A stretch of DNA of 64,000 bases from Pseudomonadota bacterium (lineage in GTDB: Bacteria; Pseudomonadota; Gammaproteobacteria; Burkholderiales; Burkholderiaceae_C): positions 62,001-126,000 of the forward strand of contig JAEWIF010000050.1 in the NCBI GenBank assembly GCA_023387335.1. Reading direction: 5' to 3'. Shown here piece by piece: positions 42,559 to 50,544 of the stretch. The notes beneath the pieces are model-generated. The model worked only from the letters and a program-made list of their open reading frames with translations, was not told the DNA's origin and made no database searches. Both the position numbers and the translations under genes were made by a program. The first letter of the stretch is position 1; each line of letters opens with the position of its first letter.

Positions 42559-43265
42559 TCAAACTCGTCCTGATCCCCGGCCTGGCCGGCGACGCGGCCA
42601 TGTGGCGCGACCAGCTCGCCGGCCTGGCCGACCTGCATCCCGTGGTCACCGACGTCCACACCCGCCACGCCACGCTGCCGGAGATGGCGGCGGCCCTGCT
42701 CGCCCGCCACCCCGGCCCGCTGGCGCTGTGCGGCGCTTCCATGGGCGGCATGGTCGCGATGGAAGCCGCCCGCCAGGCGCCGGACCGCGTGCGCGGGCTC
42801 GCGCTGCTCGGCACCAGCGCGCAACCCGAGAACGAGGAGATGCGCGGCATCCGCGAGAAGGCCATCGAGCTGTTCGCGCAGGGGCGCCTCGCCGAGGTGA
42901 TCGAGCCGAACGCCGGCATGGCCTTCCACCCGGACCACGCGCGCGACGCCGAACTGGTCGGCCGCTACCTGGAGTTCGTGCTGCGCGCCGGAGCGGACCA
43001 GTTGATCCGCCAGAACCGCGCGGTGATCGCCCGGCCCGATGCGCGCCGACACCTGCCCTCGCTGCGCTGCCCGGTGCTGGTGATGTGCGGCGAGGACGAC
43101 CAGCTCACGCCGCCGGAGCTGTCGCGCGAGATCGCGCGGCTGGCGCCCCGCGCCGAGCTGGCGCTGGTCCCGCGCTGCGGGCACATGCTGACGATGGAAA
43201 GGCCGCAGGCGGTGAACGAGGCGCTGCGGCGCTGGTTCGCGCGGCTCAGCCGCCCAGGCTCTTGA
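42555..43265 (+). CDS. Alpha/beta-fold hydrolase
   Basis: 236-residue hydrolase. Nucleophile elbow 'GASMGGM' (Ser near residue 62), acid in 'CGEDDQLTPPELS' and His in 'PRCGHMLTMERPQ' make a complete catalytic triad. The substrate is not predictable. It starts at GTG 42555 inside the TPR stop. The 3' end overlaps the end of the convergent coaD gene by 20 bases (43246-43265), an unusually long 3' overlap. Last gene of the plus-strand block. Confidence 0.9.
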   Translation: MIKLVLIPGLAGDAAMWRDQLAGLADLHPVVTDVHTRHATLPEMAAALLARHPGPLALCGASMGGMVAMEAARQAPDRVRGLALLGTSAQPENEEMRGIREKAIELFAQGRLAEVIEPNAGMAFHPDHARDAELVGRYLEFVLRAGADQLIRQNRAVIARPDARRHLPSLRCPVLVMCGEDDQLTPPELSREIARLAPRAELALVPRCGHMLTMERPQAVNEALRRWFARLSRPGS

Positions 43266-43743
43266 CCTTTTCCTGCAGTCGGCGCTGCACGGTGGGCGAG
43301 ACGAACTTGTCGATCTCGCCGCCCAGCACCGCGATCTCGCGCACGAAGGTGCTGCTGATGAACTGGTACTTGTCGCTGGGCGTGAGGAACACCGTCTCCA
43401 CGTCGGGCATCAGGCTGCGGTTCATGCCGGCCAGCTGGAATTCGTAGTCGAAGTCGGTCACCGCGCGCAGGCCGCGAACCATGGCCTTGCCGCCGCGGGC
43501 CACGACGAAGTCGCGCAGCAGGCCGGAGAAGCTTTCGACCGTGACCTGCGGGAAGGGCTTGACCACCTCGCGCGCCATCTCGATGCGCTCGGGCAGCGTG
43601 AACATCGCCTTCTTGTGGTGGCCGGCCGCGACGGCGACGATCACCCTTTCGAACAACTGGGTTGCACGCCGCACCACGTCCTCATGGCCCAGGGTCATGG
43701 GATCGAAGGTGCCGGGGTAGACGGCGATGACGGAATGGGCCAT
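43246..43743 (-). CDS. coaD: Phosphopantetheine adenylyltransferase
   Basis: Penultimate step of coenzyme A synthesis. 165 residues. It begins 'MAHSVIAVYPGTFDPMTLGH', containing the nucleotidyltransferase TxGH motif; 'RGLRAVTDFDYEFQLAGMNR' and the C-terminal 'YQFISSTFVREIA' are canonical. ATG 43743 matches the family; an upstream TTG at 43758 is unlikely. It lies downstream of rsmD in the usual rsmD-coaD pair, 34 bases apart. fdx, often the next gene, is displaced by the transporter cassette. Confidence 0.97.
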   Translation of the reverse strand: MAHSVIAVYPGTFDPMTLGHEDVVRRATQLFERVIVAVAAGHHKKAMFTLPERIEMAREVVKPFPQVTVESFSGLLRDFVVARGGKAMVRGLRAVTDFDYEFQLAGMNRSLMPDVETVFLTPSDKYQFISSTFVREIAVLGGEIDKFVSPTVQRRLQEKVKSLGG

Positions 43744-43777
43744 GGCGGTAATGGTCAAAAGGTCGAGCCGCTGGGGA

Positions 43778-44377
43778 TTATGGCCCGCCGGCCCGTCCCA
43801 GCAGGTGGGCGTGGACCGCGCCGGCCTTCAGGTGGCGATGGATTTCCAGGCCGGCGGCCTCGGCCTGCGCGGCCGACCACGCGGTGGGCGCTTCCAGGTA
43901 GAGCAGTCCCTGCCCGGCCAACGCGGGCACTGCGGCCGCGACCGCCTTGCCGAACAGGTCGGCGTCGAAGGGCGGGTCCAGGAACACCAGGTCCAGCCCG
44001 GCGCCGGCGAATTCCTTCAGCACCGACAAGCCATTGGCCCGGCGCACCTCGACCGTTTCGGCGGACAGGCGCGTCTTGATCGCCCGCAAGGCGGCGACCA
44101 GCTCCGGGTCCTGCTCGACCATCACCACCTGTCCGGCGCCGCGCGACGCGGCTTCGAACCCGAGCGCGCCGGTGCCGGCGAAGGCGTCCAGGCAGCGCCA
44201 GCCGGCCAGGTCCTGGCCGAGCCAGTTGAAGAGGGTTTCGCGCACGCGGTCGGGCGTCGGTCGCAGGCCGGGCTTGTCGGCCACCGGCAGTCGGGTGCGC
44301 TTCCACTGGCCGCCGACTATGCGCACCTCGTTGGCGGGGCGGCGGGGCGGCGGCGCGGGTCGGGTGGTGCGAGGCAT
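43778..44377 (-). CDS. rsmD: 16S rRNA (guanine(966)-N(2))-methyltransferase
   Basis: 199-residue SAM-dependent methyltransferase acting on G966 of 16S rRNA. 'RIVGGQWKRTRLPV' and 'RPTPDRVRETLFNWL' are RsmD hallmarks; the SAM motif is 'CLDAFAGTGALGFEA' (62-76), and the catalytic motif is 'FLDPPFD' (132-138), in place of the commoner NPPY. An extension of about 15 basic and Pro-rich residues precedes the core. It precedes coaD and lies downstream of the M16 pair. Confidence 0.96.
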   Translation of the reverse strand: MPRTTRPAPPPRRPANEVRIVGGQWKRTRLPVADKPGLRPTPDRVRETLFNWLGQDLAGWRCLDAFAGTGALGFEAASRGAGQVVMVEQDPELVAALRAIKTRLSAETVEVRRANGLSVLKEFAGAGLDLVFLDPPFDADLFGKAVAAAVPALAGQGLLYLEAPTAWSAAQAEAAGLEIHRHLKAGAVHAHLLGRAGGP

Positions 44378-44401
44378 GGACCGCGCACTTTAAGCGAGGC
44401 C

Positions 44402-44433
44402 AAAAAAAAGACGCGGCACCTTGCGGGGCCGCG
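44402..44433 (-). terminator. Rho-independent terminator, minus strand
   Basis: Read on the minus strand: stem CGCGGC / GCCGCG (plus 44412-44417 and 44428-44433) with a 10-base loop, then GT-rich spacer and a run of eight T (plus 44402-44409 A run). It ends transcription coming from the M16 genes or from a small RNA in 44434-44584, just before rsmD. Confidence 0.8.
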
Positions 44434-44584
44434 CCGTATTCCTCTCTGTTTTTATCTAGAGCCGGCTGTTGTTGCCTTTGTGGCCGGCTCTCCGAGTCCC
44501 ATGTGACAGCTCGTGGAAAGGATTCTTCGCGAAAACGTCCCAGCCGCCTAGGTTGTCCCCCTGTCAGGTTTGACAGTTTCGTTG
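44434..44584 (-). other. Non-coding gap with structured elements (3' UTR or possible small RNA)
   Basis: 151 bases between the end of the inactive M16 gene and the terminator. Contents: dyad CTGTCA/TGACAG (44561-44566 and 44571-44576), then a long unstructured stretch, an 8-bp hairpin GAGCCGGC / GCCGGCTC (44459-44466 and 44483-44490) and, after it on the minus strand, an exposed AGAGAGGAAT stretch before the terminator hairpin. This hairpin-linker-terminator layout would suit a small RNA; no open reading frame is evident. Confidence 0.35.
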
Positions 44585-45931
44585 TTAAGGCGCCGCCCCG
44601 ACGGTGACTGTGACCATGCGATCGGGCTGCAGCTTGCGCGCCATGGCCGCCCGCACGTCCTGGGCGCTGACCTTGGCGACCTGCGCGGTCCACGTGTCCA
44701 GGTAGTTCAGCGGCAGGTTGTGCCAGGCGATCGCCGCGACGTTGTCCAGCAGCTTGCGGTTGCTGTCGATGCGCAGCGGGAACCCGCCGATCAGGTAGTC
44801 CTTGGCGTCCTTGAGTTCCTGGGCCGTGGGGCCGTCGGCCACGAAGCGCGCCACCACGTCCTTGGCGACCTGCGTCGCCTGCGAGGCCTGGTCGGGCCGC
44901 GTCTGCAGGCCGATCGTGAAGGCGCCCGCGTGCAGGCCCGGCGAGAAGTAGCTGGACGCTCCGTACGACAGGCCGCGCTTTTCGCGTACTTCCGTAGACA
45001 GCCGCGACACCAGACCGCCGCCGCCCAGGATGTAGTTCCCGACCAGCAGCGGGAAATAGTCCGGGTCGCTGCGCTTGTAGCCCGGCTGGCCGATCAGCAC
45101 GTGGGCCTGGGCCGACTGGAACGGGATCGCCTCGGTGAACGGCTTCGCCAGCGGCGGCACTTCCGGCACCGGGGGCAGCGGCGCGCACCCGTCCGGTCCT
45201 AGCGGCAGCCGCGCCAGCATGCGCGTGACGATGGCATCGGCCTGCGCCCGGTCCACGTTGCCGACCACGCTGACCTTGGCGCGGCACGGCATCACGTGCG
45301 CGCGATAGAAGCGGCGCATGTCCTCGATGCCGATGGCCGCCAGCGAGGCCTCGGTGACATCGGCGCCATACGGATGGCCGCTGTACACCGCGCGCTGGTA
45401 GGCGCGTGAAGCCACCGTGCCGGGCCGTGTGTTGGCCTCGCGGATGGACGCCGACGTGCGCGCGCGATCGCGCTGCCAGACGTGTTCGGGGAACGCCGGC
45501 TCGCCGAGCTGGCGTGCCGCCAGGTGAATGGCACGGTCCAGCAGCGCCGGTTCGGTGAGCGAGCGCAGGCCGAAGCTCATGCGGTCGCTGCCGGCGTCGC
45601 CGCCGAAGCCCGCGCCCAGGTCGGCCCAGGCCTCGCCCAGCTGGTTCTCGTCCATCTCCGGCTCGCCGTCCCGGGCGAGCAGGCCCTTGCCGGTCATCGA
45701 CGCGGTGACGCTGGCCAGGCCCGCCTGGCCGGCCGGATCGCGCCGGTCACCGGCGTCGAAGTCGATGTTCACGTCGACCATCGGGATGCTGCGGCTCTCC
45801 ACCAGGTAGACCTGGGCGCCGCTCGGCTGGGTCCAGTGCTGGATCGGCAGCGCCGCGAAGGCCGGCTGCAGCGCCAGCAGGGCGAGCACGCCGAGGCCAC
45901 GAACGAACAGATTTATTGCTTCGATTGCCAT
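44585..45931 (-). CDS. M16-family protein, probably non-catalytic partner
   Basis: 448-residue exported M16 peptidase homologue. Signal peptide covers about residues 1-26 ('LGVLALLALQPAFA'). The fold is M16 ('LPIQHWTQPSGAQVYLVE', 'GYKRSDPDYFPLLVGNYILG', 'STEVREKRGLSYGASSY') but the zinc motif HxxEH is absent at its expected place, where 'PAGQAGLASVTASM' occurs. The 'REKRGLSY' Arg/Tyr region that binds substrate in the partner subunit is kept. It is therefore the structural or substrate-binding subunit of a heterodimer with the active M16 encoded 15 bases upstream. Localised to the periplasm. Confidence 0.93.
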   Translation of the reverse strand: MAIEAINLFVRGLGVLALLALQPAFAALPIQHWTQPSGAQVYLVESRSIPMVDVNIDFDAGDRRDPAGQAGLASVTASMTGKGLLARDGEPEMDENQLGEAWADLGAGFGGDAGSDRMSFGLRSLTEPALLDRAIHLAARQLGEPAFPEHVWQRDRARTSASIREANTRPGTVASRAYQRAVYSGHPYGADVTEASLAAIGIEDMRRFYRAHVMPCRAKVSVVGNVDRAQADAIVTRMLARLPLGPDGCAPLPPVPEVPPLAKPFTEAIPFQSAQAHVLIGQPGYKRSDPDYFPLLVGNYILGGGGLVSRLSTEVREKRGLSYGASSYFSPGLHAGAFTIGLQTRPDQASQATQVAKDVVARFVADGPTAQELKDAKDYLIGGFPLRIDSNRKLLDNVAAIAWHNLPLNYLDTWTAQVAKVSAQDVRAAMARKLQPDRMVTVTVGAAP

Positions 45932-45946
45932 GCTGGTTCCCGCCTC

Positions 45947-47389
45947 CTAGTGCCGCAGTCCCGCCGGCGGCGTGCGCGGGCGCGCGGCCGGATCGCGCGG
46001 CAGCGGCCGCAGGGTGCCGACGGTGAGTTCGTCGTCGCCGAAATACCGGGCCGCGACCGCCTGCACCTGCTGCGCCGTGACGGCCTTGAGCCGCTCCATC
46101 AGCCGCTCGGCCGAGTCCAGCGGCAGGCCCCAGGCCCAGTAGGAGCCCAGCTCGCGCGCCTGGCTGAAGACCGAATCGCGCTTGTAGACCTCGGCGGCGA
46201 TCCAGCGCGTCTTCACGCGCTGCAACTCCGCTTCGTTCACGCCTCCCTTGGCGACCCGCGCCACTTCGGCGCGCAGCGCGGCCTCGAGCTGCTCGGTCGT
46301 CTTGCCCGGCGCGGGCACGCCGTCCAGCGTGAACAGCTGCGGGCCGCGGCCCCACAGGCCGTTGCCGGCGCCGGCGCTGTCGGCCACGCGATCGGCGCCC
46401 TGCGTGAGCGCGCGGTCCAGGCGCGCGCCGCTGTAGCCGTCGAGCACCGCGGCCAGCACCGTCAGCGCCAGCGCGTCGTCGGCCTCGGCGCTGGGCTCGA
46501 AGCTGCGCAGCTGCGGCACCTTGAACGACAGCGACACGTACGACTGCTCGGCCGGCGCCTTGTGCTCCACGCGCCGGATGCCGGCCTGCTGCGGCTCGGC
46601 GCGCGGCTTGCGCGACGGCACCGCGCGCGCCGGCAGGCTGCCGTAATGGCGCTCGGCGAGCCGCCGGACCTCGGCCGGGTCGACGTCGCCCGCCACCACC
46701 ACGGCCGCATTGGCGGGCACGTACCAGCGTTGGTAGAACTCGCGCGCGTCCTGCGGCGTCATCGCTTCCAGGTCGTTCATCCAGCCGGAGATCGGCCGGC
46801 GATACGGCGAGGCGAGGAAGGCCGTGCCGCTGATCACCTCGTACAGCATCGAGCGGGGCGAGTCCTCGACGCGCAGGCGCCGCTCCTCCTTCACCACTTC
46901 CAGCTCGCGCTTGAACTCCTCGTCGGGCCAGCGGTTGTGGGCGAAGCGGTCGGCCTCCAGCCGCATCAACTCCTCCAGCTTTCCCGCCGGGATCTGCTGG
47001 TGATAGCCCGTGTAGTCGCGTCCGGTGAAGGCGTTCTCGCGCCCGCCCATGGCGGCGATGCGGCGCGAGAACTCGCCGGGCGCCAGGCGCGGCGTGCCCT
47101 TGAAGAGCATGTGTTCGAGCACGTGCGCCACGCCGGTGGTGCCGTCCACCTCATCCATCGCGCCCACGCGCACCCACAGCATGTGCACGGCGGTGGGCGC
47201 GCGGCGGTCGGGCTTGACGATGAGCGTCATGCCGTTGGCCAGCGTGTACTGGACCGGCCGCTCGTCGGCGGCGGGGGCTGCTGTGGTTCGGGGGGCGGGG
47301 GCCGACGGCGCTTGCGCGGATGCGCCGCCACCGGCGAGGAACAGCGCGGCACAGCAGGCGGCGGCCACGCGTCGCAGGGGGTGTTTCAT
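45947..47389 (-). CDS. M16-family zinc metalloprotease, catalytic subunit
   Basis: 480-residue exported insulinase/pitrilysin-family peptidase. Signal peptide 'AACCAALFLAGGGASA' is followed by a Pro/Ala-rich linker. The inverted zinc motif is HVLEH (89-93), with the downstream Glu in 'ELEVVKEERRLRVED' as third ligand, so it should be active. 'LFKGTPRLAPGEFSRRIAAMGGRENAFTG' (given in part) is typical of bacterial M16B proteins. It is the upstream member of the active/inactive pair and divergent from ftsY across 29 bases that contain an AGAATC/GATTCT dyad (47391-47406). Confidence 0.94.
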   Translation of the reverse strand: MKHPLRRVAAACCAALFLAGGGASAQAPSAPAPRTTAAPAADERPVQYTLANGMTLIVKPDRRAPTAVHMLWVRVGAMDEVDGTTGVAHVLEHMLFKGTPRLAPGEFSRRIAAMGGRENAFTGRDYTGYHQQIPAGKLEELMRLEADRFAHNRWPDEEFKRELEVVKEERRLRVEDSPRSMLYEVISGTAFLASPYRRPISGWMNDLEAMTPQDAREFYQRWYVPANAAVVVAGDVDPAEVRRLAERHYGSLPARAVPSRKPRAEPQQAGIRRVEHKAPAEQSYVSLSFKVPQLRSFEPSAEADDALALTVLAAVLDGYSGARLDRALTQGADRVADSAGAGNGLWGRGPQLFTLDGVPAPGKTTEQLEAALRAEVARVAKGGVNEAELQRVKTRWIAAEVYKRDSVFSQARELGSYWAWGLPLDSAERLMERLKAVTAQQVQAVAARYFGDDELTVGTLRPLPRDPAARPRTPPAGLRH

Positions 47390-47418
47390 AGAATCCCTTG
47401 ATTCTAGAAACCCACCCG

Positions 47419-48576
47419 ATGTTCAGTTTCTTCCGCAGAAAACCGGCGGCCACCCCCGCACCCGCCCCGGCTGCGACGCCCCCGACTCCCGAAACCGCCG
47501 CGCTTGCACCCGCTCCCGTCGCGCCAGTCGCGCCCGTGGCGGCCCCCGCGCCGGCGCCTGCACCGACGCCGGCGCCGACACCCGCTCCCACGCCCACGCC
47601 CGCCCCTTCCGGCGGCCTCATCGGCAGCGCGCTGGTCCGGGCGATGGAAGTGCCGGCGCCGTTGCCGGTCGCGCCCGAACGCCAGGGCTGGATGGAACGG
47701 CTGAGCGCGGGCTTGCGCAAGACCGGCTCCAACCTGTCGCAGGTGTTCACCGGCGGCACGATCACCGAAGAGCTCTACGAGGAGCTCGAGTCGGCCCTGC
47801 TGCTGGCCGACACCGGCGTCGGCGCCACCGAGTACCTGCTGGCCGAAGTCAGGCGCAAGGTCGCCGCCACAGGCGCCACCCGGCCGGTGCAGGTCAAGAA
47901 CATCCTGGCCGACACCCTGGCCCAGCTGCTCAAGCCGCTGGAGAAGGAGCTCGTGATCGGCGAGCGGCAGCCCACCGTGATCATGGTCGCGGGCGTCAAC
48001 GGCGCGGGCAAGACGACCTCGATCGGCAAGCTCACCAAGCACCTGGCCGACGACGGCGCCTCGGTGCTGCTGGCCGCGGCCGACACCTTCCGTGCCGCGG
48101 CGCGCGAGCAGCTGGCCATCTGGGCCGATCGCAACACGGTGGAGATCGTCAGCCAGGAAGGCGGCGATCCGGCCGCGGTGAGCTTCGACGCCGTCAACGC
48201 CGGCCGCGCGCGGGGCAAGGACGTGGTGATCGTCGACACCGCCGGCCGCCTGCCCACGCAGCTGCACCTCATGGAGGAGCTGCGCAAGATCAAGCGCGTG
48301 GTGCAGAAGGCCCAGGCCGACGCGCCGCACGAAGTGCTGCTGGTGATCGACGGAAACACCGGCCAGAACGCGCTGGCGCAGGTCAAGGCGTTCGACAACG
48401 CGCTGGGCCTCACCGGCCTGGTGGTCACCAAGCTCGATGGCACCGCCAAGGGCGGCGTGCTGGCGGCCATCGCCCAGGAAAAACCCGTGCCGGTGTACTT
48501 CATCGGCGTCGGCGAGAAACTGCAGGACCTGGAAACCTTCAACGCCCGCGAATTCGCGCAGGCCCTGCTGGGTTGA
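47419..48576 (+). CDS. ftsY: Signal recognition particle receptor FtsY
   Basis: 385-residue GTPase that docks SRP-ribosome complexes at the inner membrane. Residues 1-65 are a short basic start and a Pro/Ala/Thr-rich low-complexity linker; in E. coli this region is an acidic A domain, so the form here is different. N domain about 90-180, then G domain: 'GVNGAGKTT' (192-200), 'AADTFRAAAREQL' (part of the insertion box), 'VIVDTAGRLPTQ', 'VVTKLDGTAKGG' and 'VYFIGVGEKLQDLETF'. ATG 47419 matches the family 'MFSFF' start. RBS spacing is weak. selD follows. Confidence 0.97.
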   Translation: MFSFFRRKPAATPAPAPAATPPTPETAALAPAPVAPVAPVAAPAPAPAPTPAPTPAPTPTPAPSGGLIGSALVRAMEVPAPLPVAPERQGWMERLSAGLRKTGSNLSQVFTGGTITEELYEELESALLLADTGVGATEYLLAEVRRKVAATGATRPVQVKNILADTLAQLLKPLEKELVIGERQPTVIMVAGVNGAGKTTSIGKLTKHLADDGASVLLAAADTFRAAAREQLAIWADRNTVEIVSQEGGDPAAVSFDAVNAGRARGKDVVIVDTAGRLPTQLHLMEELRKIKRVVQKAQADAPHEVLLVIDGNTGQNALAQVKAFDNALGLTGLVVTKLDGTAKGGVLAAIAQEKPVPVYFIGVGEKLQDLETFNAREFAQALLG

Positions 48577-48586
48577 GGAGCCCGCC

Positions 48587-49648
48587 ATGAACGCAATGAC
48601 CCCCGCGGCCACCGAGCCGCGCCTGACCTCCCTTTCGCACGGCGGCGGCTGCGGCTGCAAGATCGCGCCCGGCGTGCTGTCGCAGATCCTGCAGAACACC
48701 GCCCGGATGCCGATGCCGCCCGAGCTTCTGGTGGGCATCGAGACCGCCGACGACGCGGCGGTCTACCAGCTGAACGACGAGCAGGCGCTGGTCGCGACCA
48801 CCGATTTCTTCATGCCGATCGTGGACGATCCGCACGACTTCGGGCGCATCGCGGCCACCAACGCGATCAGCGACGTGTACGCGATGGGCGGCAAGCCGAT
48901 CCTGGCGCTGGCGCTGGTCGGCATGCCGGTGAACGTGCTGTCCACGCAGACGATCGGCCGCATCCTCGCGGGCGGCGAATCGGTCTGCCGCGCGGCGGGC
49001 ATCCCGATCGCGGGCGGCCACACCATCGATTCGGTCGAACCGATCTACGGGCTGGTGGCGCTCGGCCTCGTGCATCCCAAGCGAGTCCGCCGCAACGCCG
49101 ACGCCAGACCCGGCGACCGGCTGGTCCTGGGCAAGCCGCTGGGCGTGGGCGTCCTGTCGGCGGCCCTGAAGAAGCAGGCGCTGGATGCGGCGGGCTACGA
49201 ACGGATGATCGCCACGACCACCCGCCTCAACACGCCGGGCCCGGACCTCGCGGCGCTGGACGGCGTGCATGCGCTGACCGACATCACCGGCTTCGGCCTC
49301 GCGGGCCACGCGCTGGAACTGGCGCGCGGCGCCGGCCTGACGGTGCGGCTGGATTGGTCGCGCGTACCGCTGCTCGCGGGCGTCGCCGACCTGGCCGCCG
49401 CTGGCCACGTGACGGGCGCCTCGGGCCGCAACTGGGCCGGTTACGGCGAACAGGTCGTGCTGCCGGACGGGTTCGGTGCGACGTCGCAGGCGCTGCTCAC
49501 CGATCCGCAGACCAGCGGCGGCCTGCTCGTCTCGTGCAAGCCGGAGAGCGTGCCGGACGTGCTGCGCATCTTCCGCGCGCACGGCTTCGAGGACGCGGCG
49601 GAGATCGGCGAAGTGGCCGCCGGACCGGCGCGCGTGGTGGTCCGCTAG
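48587..49648 (+). CDS. selD: Selenide, water dikinase (selenophosphate synthetase)
   Basis: 353-residue enzyme making selenophosphate from selenide and ATP. The catalytic Cys22 occurs in 'SHGGGCGCKI' (not selenocysteine; no in-frame TGA), with Lys25 following. 'GIETADDAAVYQL', 'ATNAISDVYAMGG', 'PIAGGHTIDSVEPIYGL', 'DITGFGLAGHALEL' and 'TDPQTSGGLLVSC' are canonical. A GAGGAG site precedes ATG 48587. It lies 10 bases after ftsY. selA, selB and mnmH are not in the window, so the selenium product (selenocysteine or selenouridine) cannot be told. Confidence 0.96.
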   Translation: MNAMTPAATEPRLTSLSHGGGCGCKIAPGVLSQILQNTARMPMPPELLVGIETADDAAVYQLNDEQALVATTDFFMPIVDDPHDFGRIAATNAISDVYAMGGKPILALALVGMPVNVLSTQTIGRILAGGESVCRAAGIPIAGGHTIDSVEPIYGLVALGLVHPKRVRRNADARPGDRLVLGKPLGVGVLSAALKKQALDAAGYERMIATTTRLNTPGPDLAALDGVHALTDITGFGLAGHALELARGAGLTVRLDWSRVPLLAGVADLAAAGHVTGASGRNWAGYGEQVVLPDGFGATSQALLTDPQTSGGLLVSCKPESVPDVLRIFRAHGFEDAAEIGEVAAGPARVVVR

Positions 49649-49959
49649 TCCTCGACGGCCTGGCGCACCCACTCGGCGTACGCCGGGCTCGCGCCCATCG
49701 TCTGCCAGAGCAACTGCGGCACCTCGTACGGGTGCTGCTCGGCCATGAAGTCCTGCAGCGCCGCAAGCCGTGCCGGCAGCGACTTGATCGTCAGGCGCAC
49801 TTCGGCGTCGGCGCAGGTCTCGCCCTTCCAGCGGTAGTGCGACTGCACGCCGTCATCCAGCTGCACGCAGGCGACAAGCCGGCGATCGAGCAGCGCGCGC
49901 GCCAGGCGCTCGGCGTCCTCTTTCGACGCCACGGTGGTGGTCAGGCTCAGGACTTCCAT
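49645..49959 (-). CDS. cutA: Divalent-cation tolerance protein CutA1
   Basis: 104-residue trimeric CutA1 protein linked to copper tolerance; its mechanism is unsettled. 'LSLTTTVASKEDAERLARALL', 'LVACVQLDDGVQSHYRWKGE', 'LTIKSLPARLAALQDFM' and 'HPYEVPQLLWQTM' follow the family closely, including the 'HPYEVP' signature. ATG 49959 was chosen. The stop overlaps that of convergent selD (4 bases). Upstream, on the other strand, is the Mpo1-like gene. Confidence 0.95.
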   Translation of the reverse strand: MEVLSLTTTVASKEDAERLARALLDRRLVACVQLDDGVQSHYRWKGETCADAEVRLTIKSLPARLAALQDFMAEQHPYEVPQLLWQTMGASPAYAEWVRQAVED

Positions 49960-50028
49960 GGAGGCACTATCCGCGGGGACCCGCCCCGGACCACAATCAT
50001 CCTTCCAAAAAACGGCCAGGAGACAGCC

Positions 50029-50490
50029 ATGCAGACCATCAGCGAACCGACCGCGGCCGCCGGCACGCGCCGGGTCGACGCCCTGCTCGCCCACTACGCG
50101 GAAAGCCACCGCGATCCGAAGAACGAGGCGATCCACTGCGTGGCCATCCCGCTGATCATGCTCAGCCTGCTGGGCCTGCTGTCGGCCATCCATCCCTGGG
50201 TGGCCTACGCCTTCGTGGCGGCCAGCATGGTCTATTACGCGCGGCTGTCGATGGTGTTCCTGCTGGCCATGGCCGTCGTCTCGGTCATCGGGCTGGCGCT
50301 GGTCCACGCGATGGGGCCGTACGTGCTGCCGATCTCGGTGGTGGTATTCGTGCTGGCCTGGATCGCCCAGTTCGTGGGCCACAGGATCGAGGGCCGGAAG
50401 CCGTCGTTCTTCGAGGACCTGCAGTACCTCTGGGTCGGGCCCCTGTTCGTGCTGAGCCTGGCCTTCCGCAAGCTCGGCATTCGCTGGTAA
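50029..50490 (+). CDS. Mpo1-like (DUF962) integral membrane protein
   Basis: 153-residue membrane protein of the Mpo1/YGL010w family. The yeast member is a 2-hydroxy fatty acid dioxygenase; bacterial function is unproven. The N-terminal 'LLAHYAESHRDPKNEAIHCVAIPL' (given in part) carries the conserved His/Asn pattern, and 'AQFVGHRIEGRKPSFFEDLQY' carries the second metal-ligand region. Four hydrophobic segments follow the first His motif. ATG 50029 is preceded by CCAGGAGA. It ends 188 bases before rpoH. Confidence 0.88.
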   Translation: MQTISEPTAAAGTRRVDALLAHYAESHRDPKNEAIHCVAIPLIMLSLLGLLSAIHPWVAYAFVAASMVYYARLSMVFLLAMAVVSVIGLALVHAMGPYVLPISVVVFVLAWIAQFVGHRIEGRKPSFFEDLQYLWVGPLFVLSLAFRKLGIRW

Positions 50491-50544
50491 TGTTGGCGCA
50501 CACTCTCTTTTAGAGTTAGGCGACAATTAGGGACCCGTCGATCC

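Noticed and set aside
47450..47620. Tandem repeat in the 5' part of ftsY
   Set aside because: It is a Pro/Ala/Thr low-complexity linker in frame within the gene, not an independent DNA repeat.
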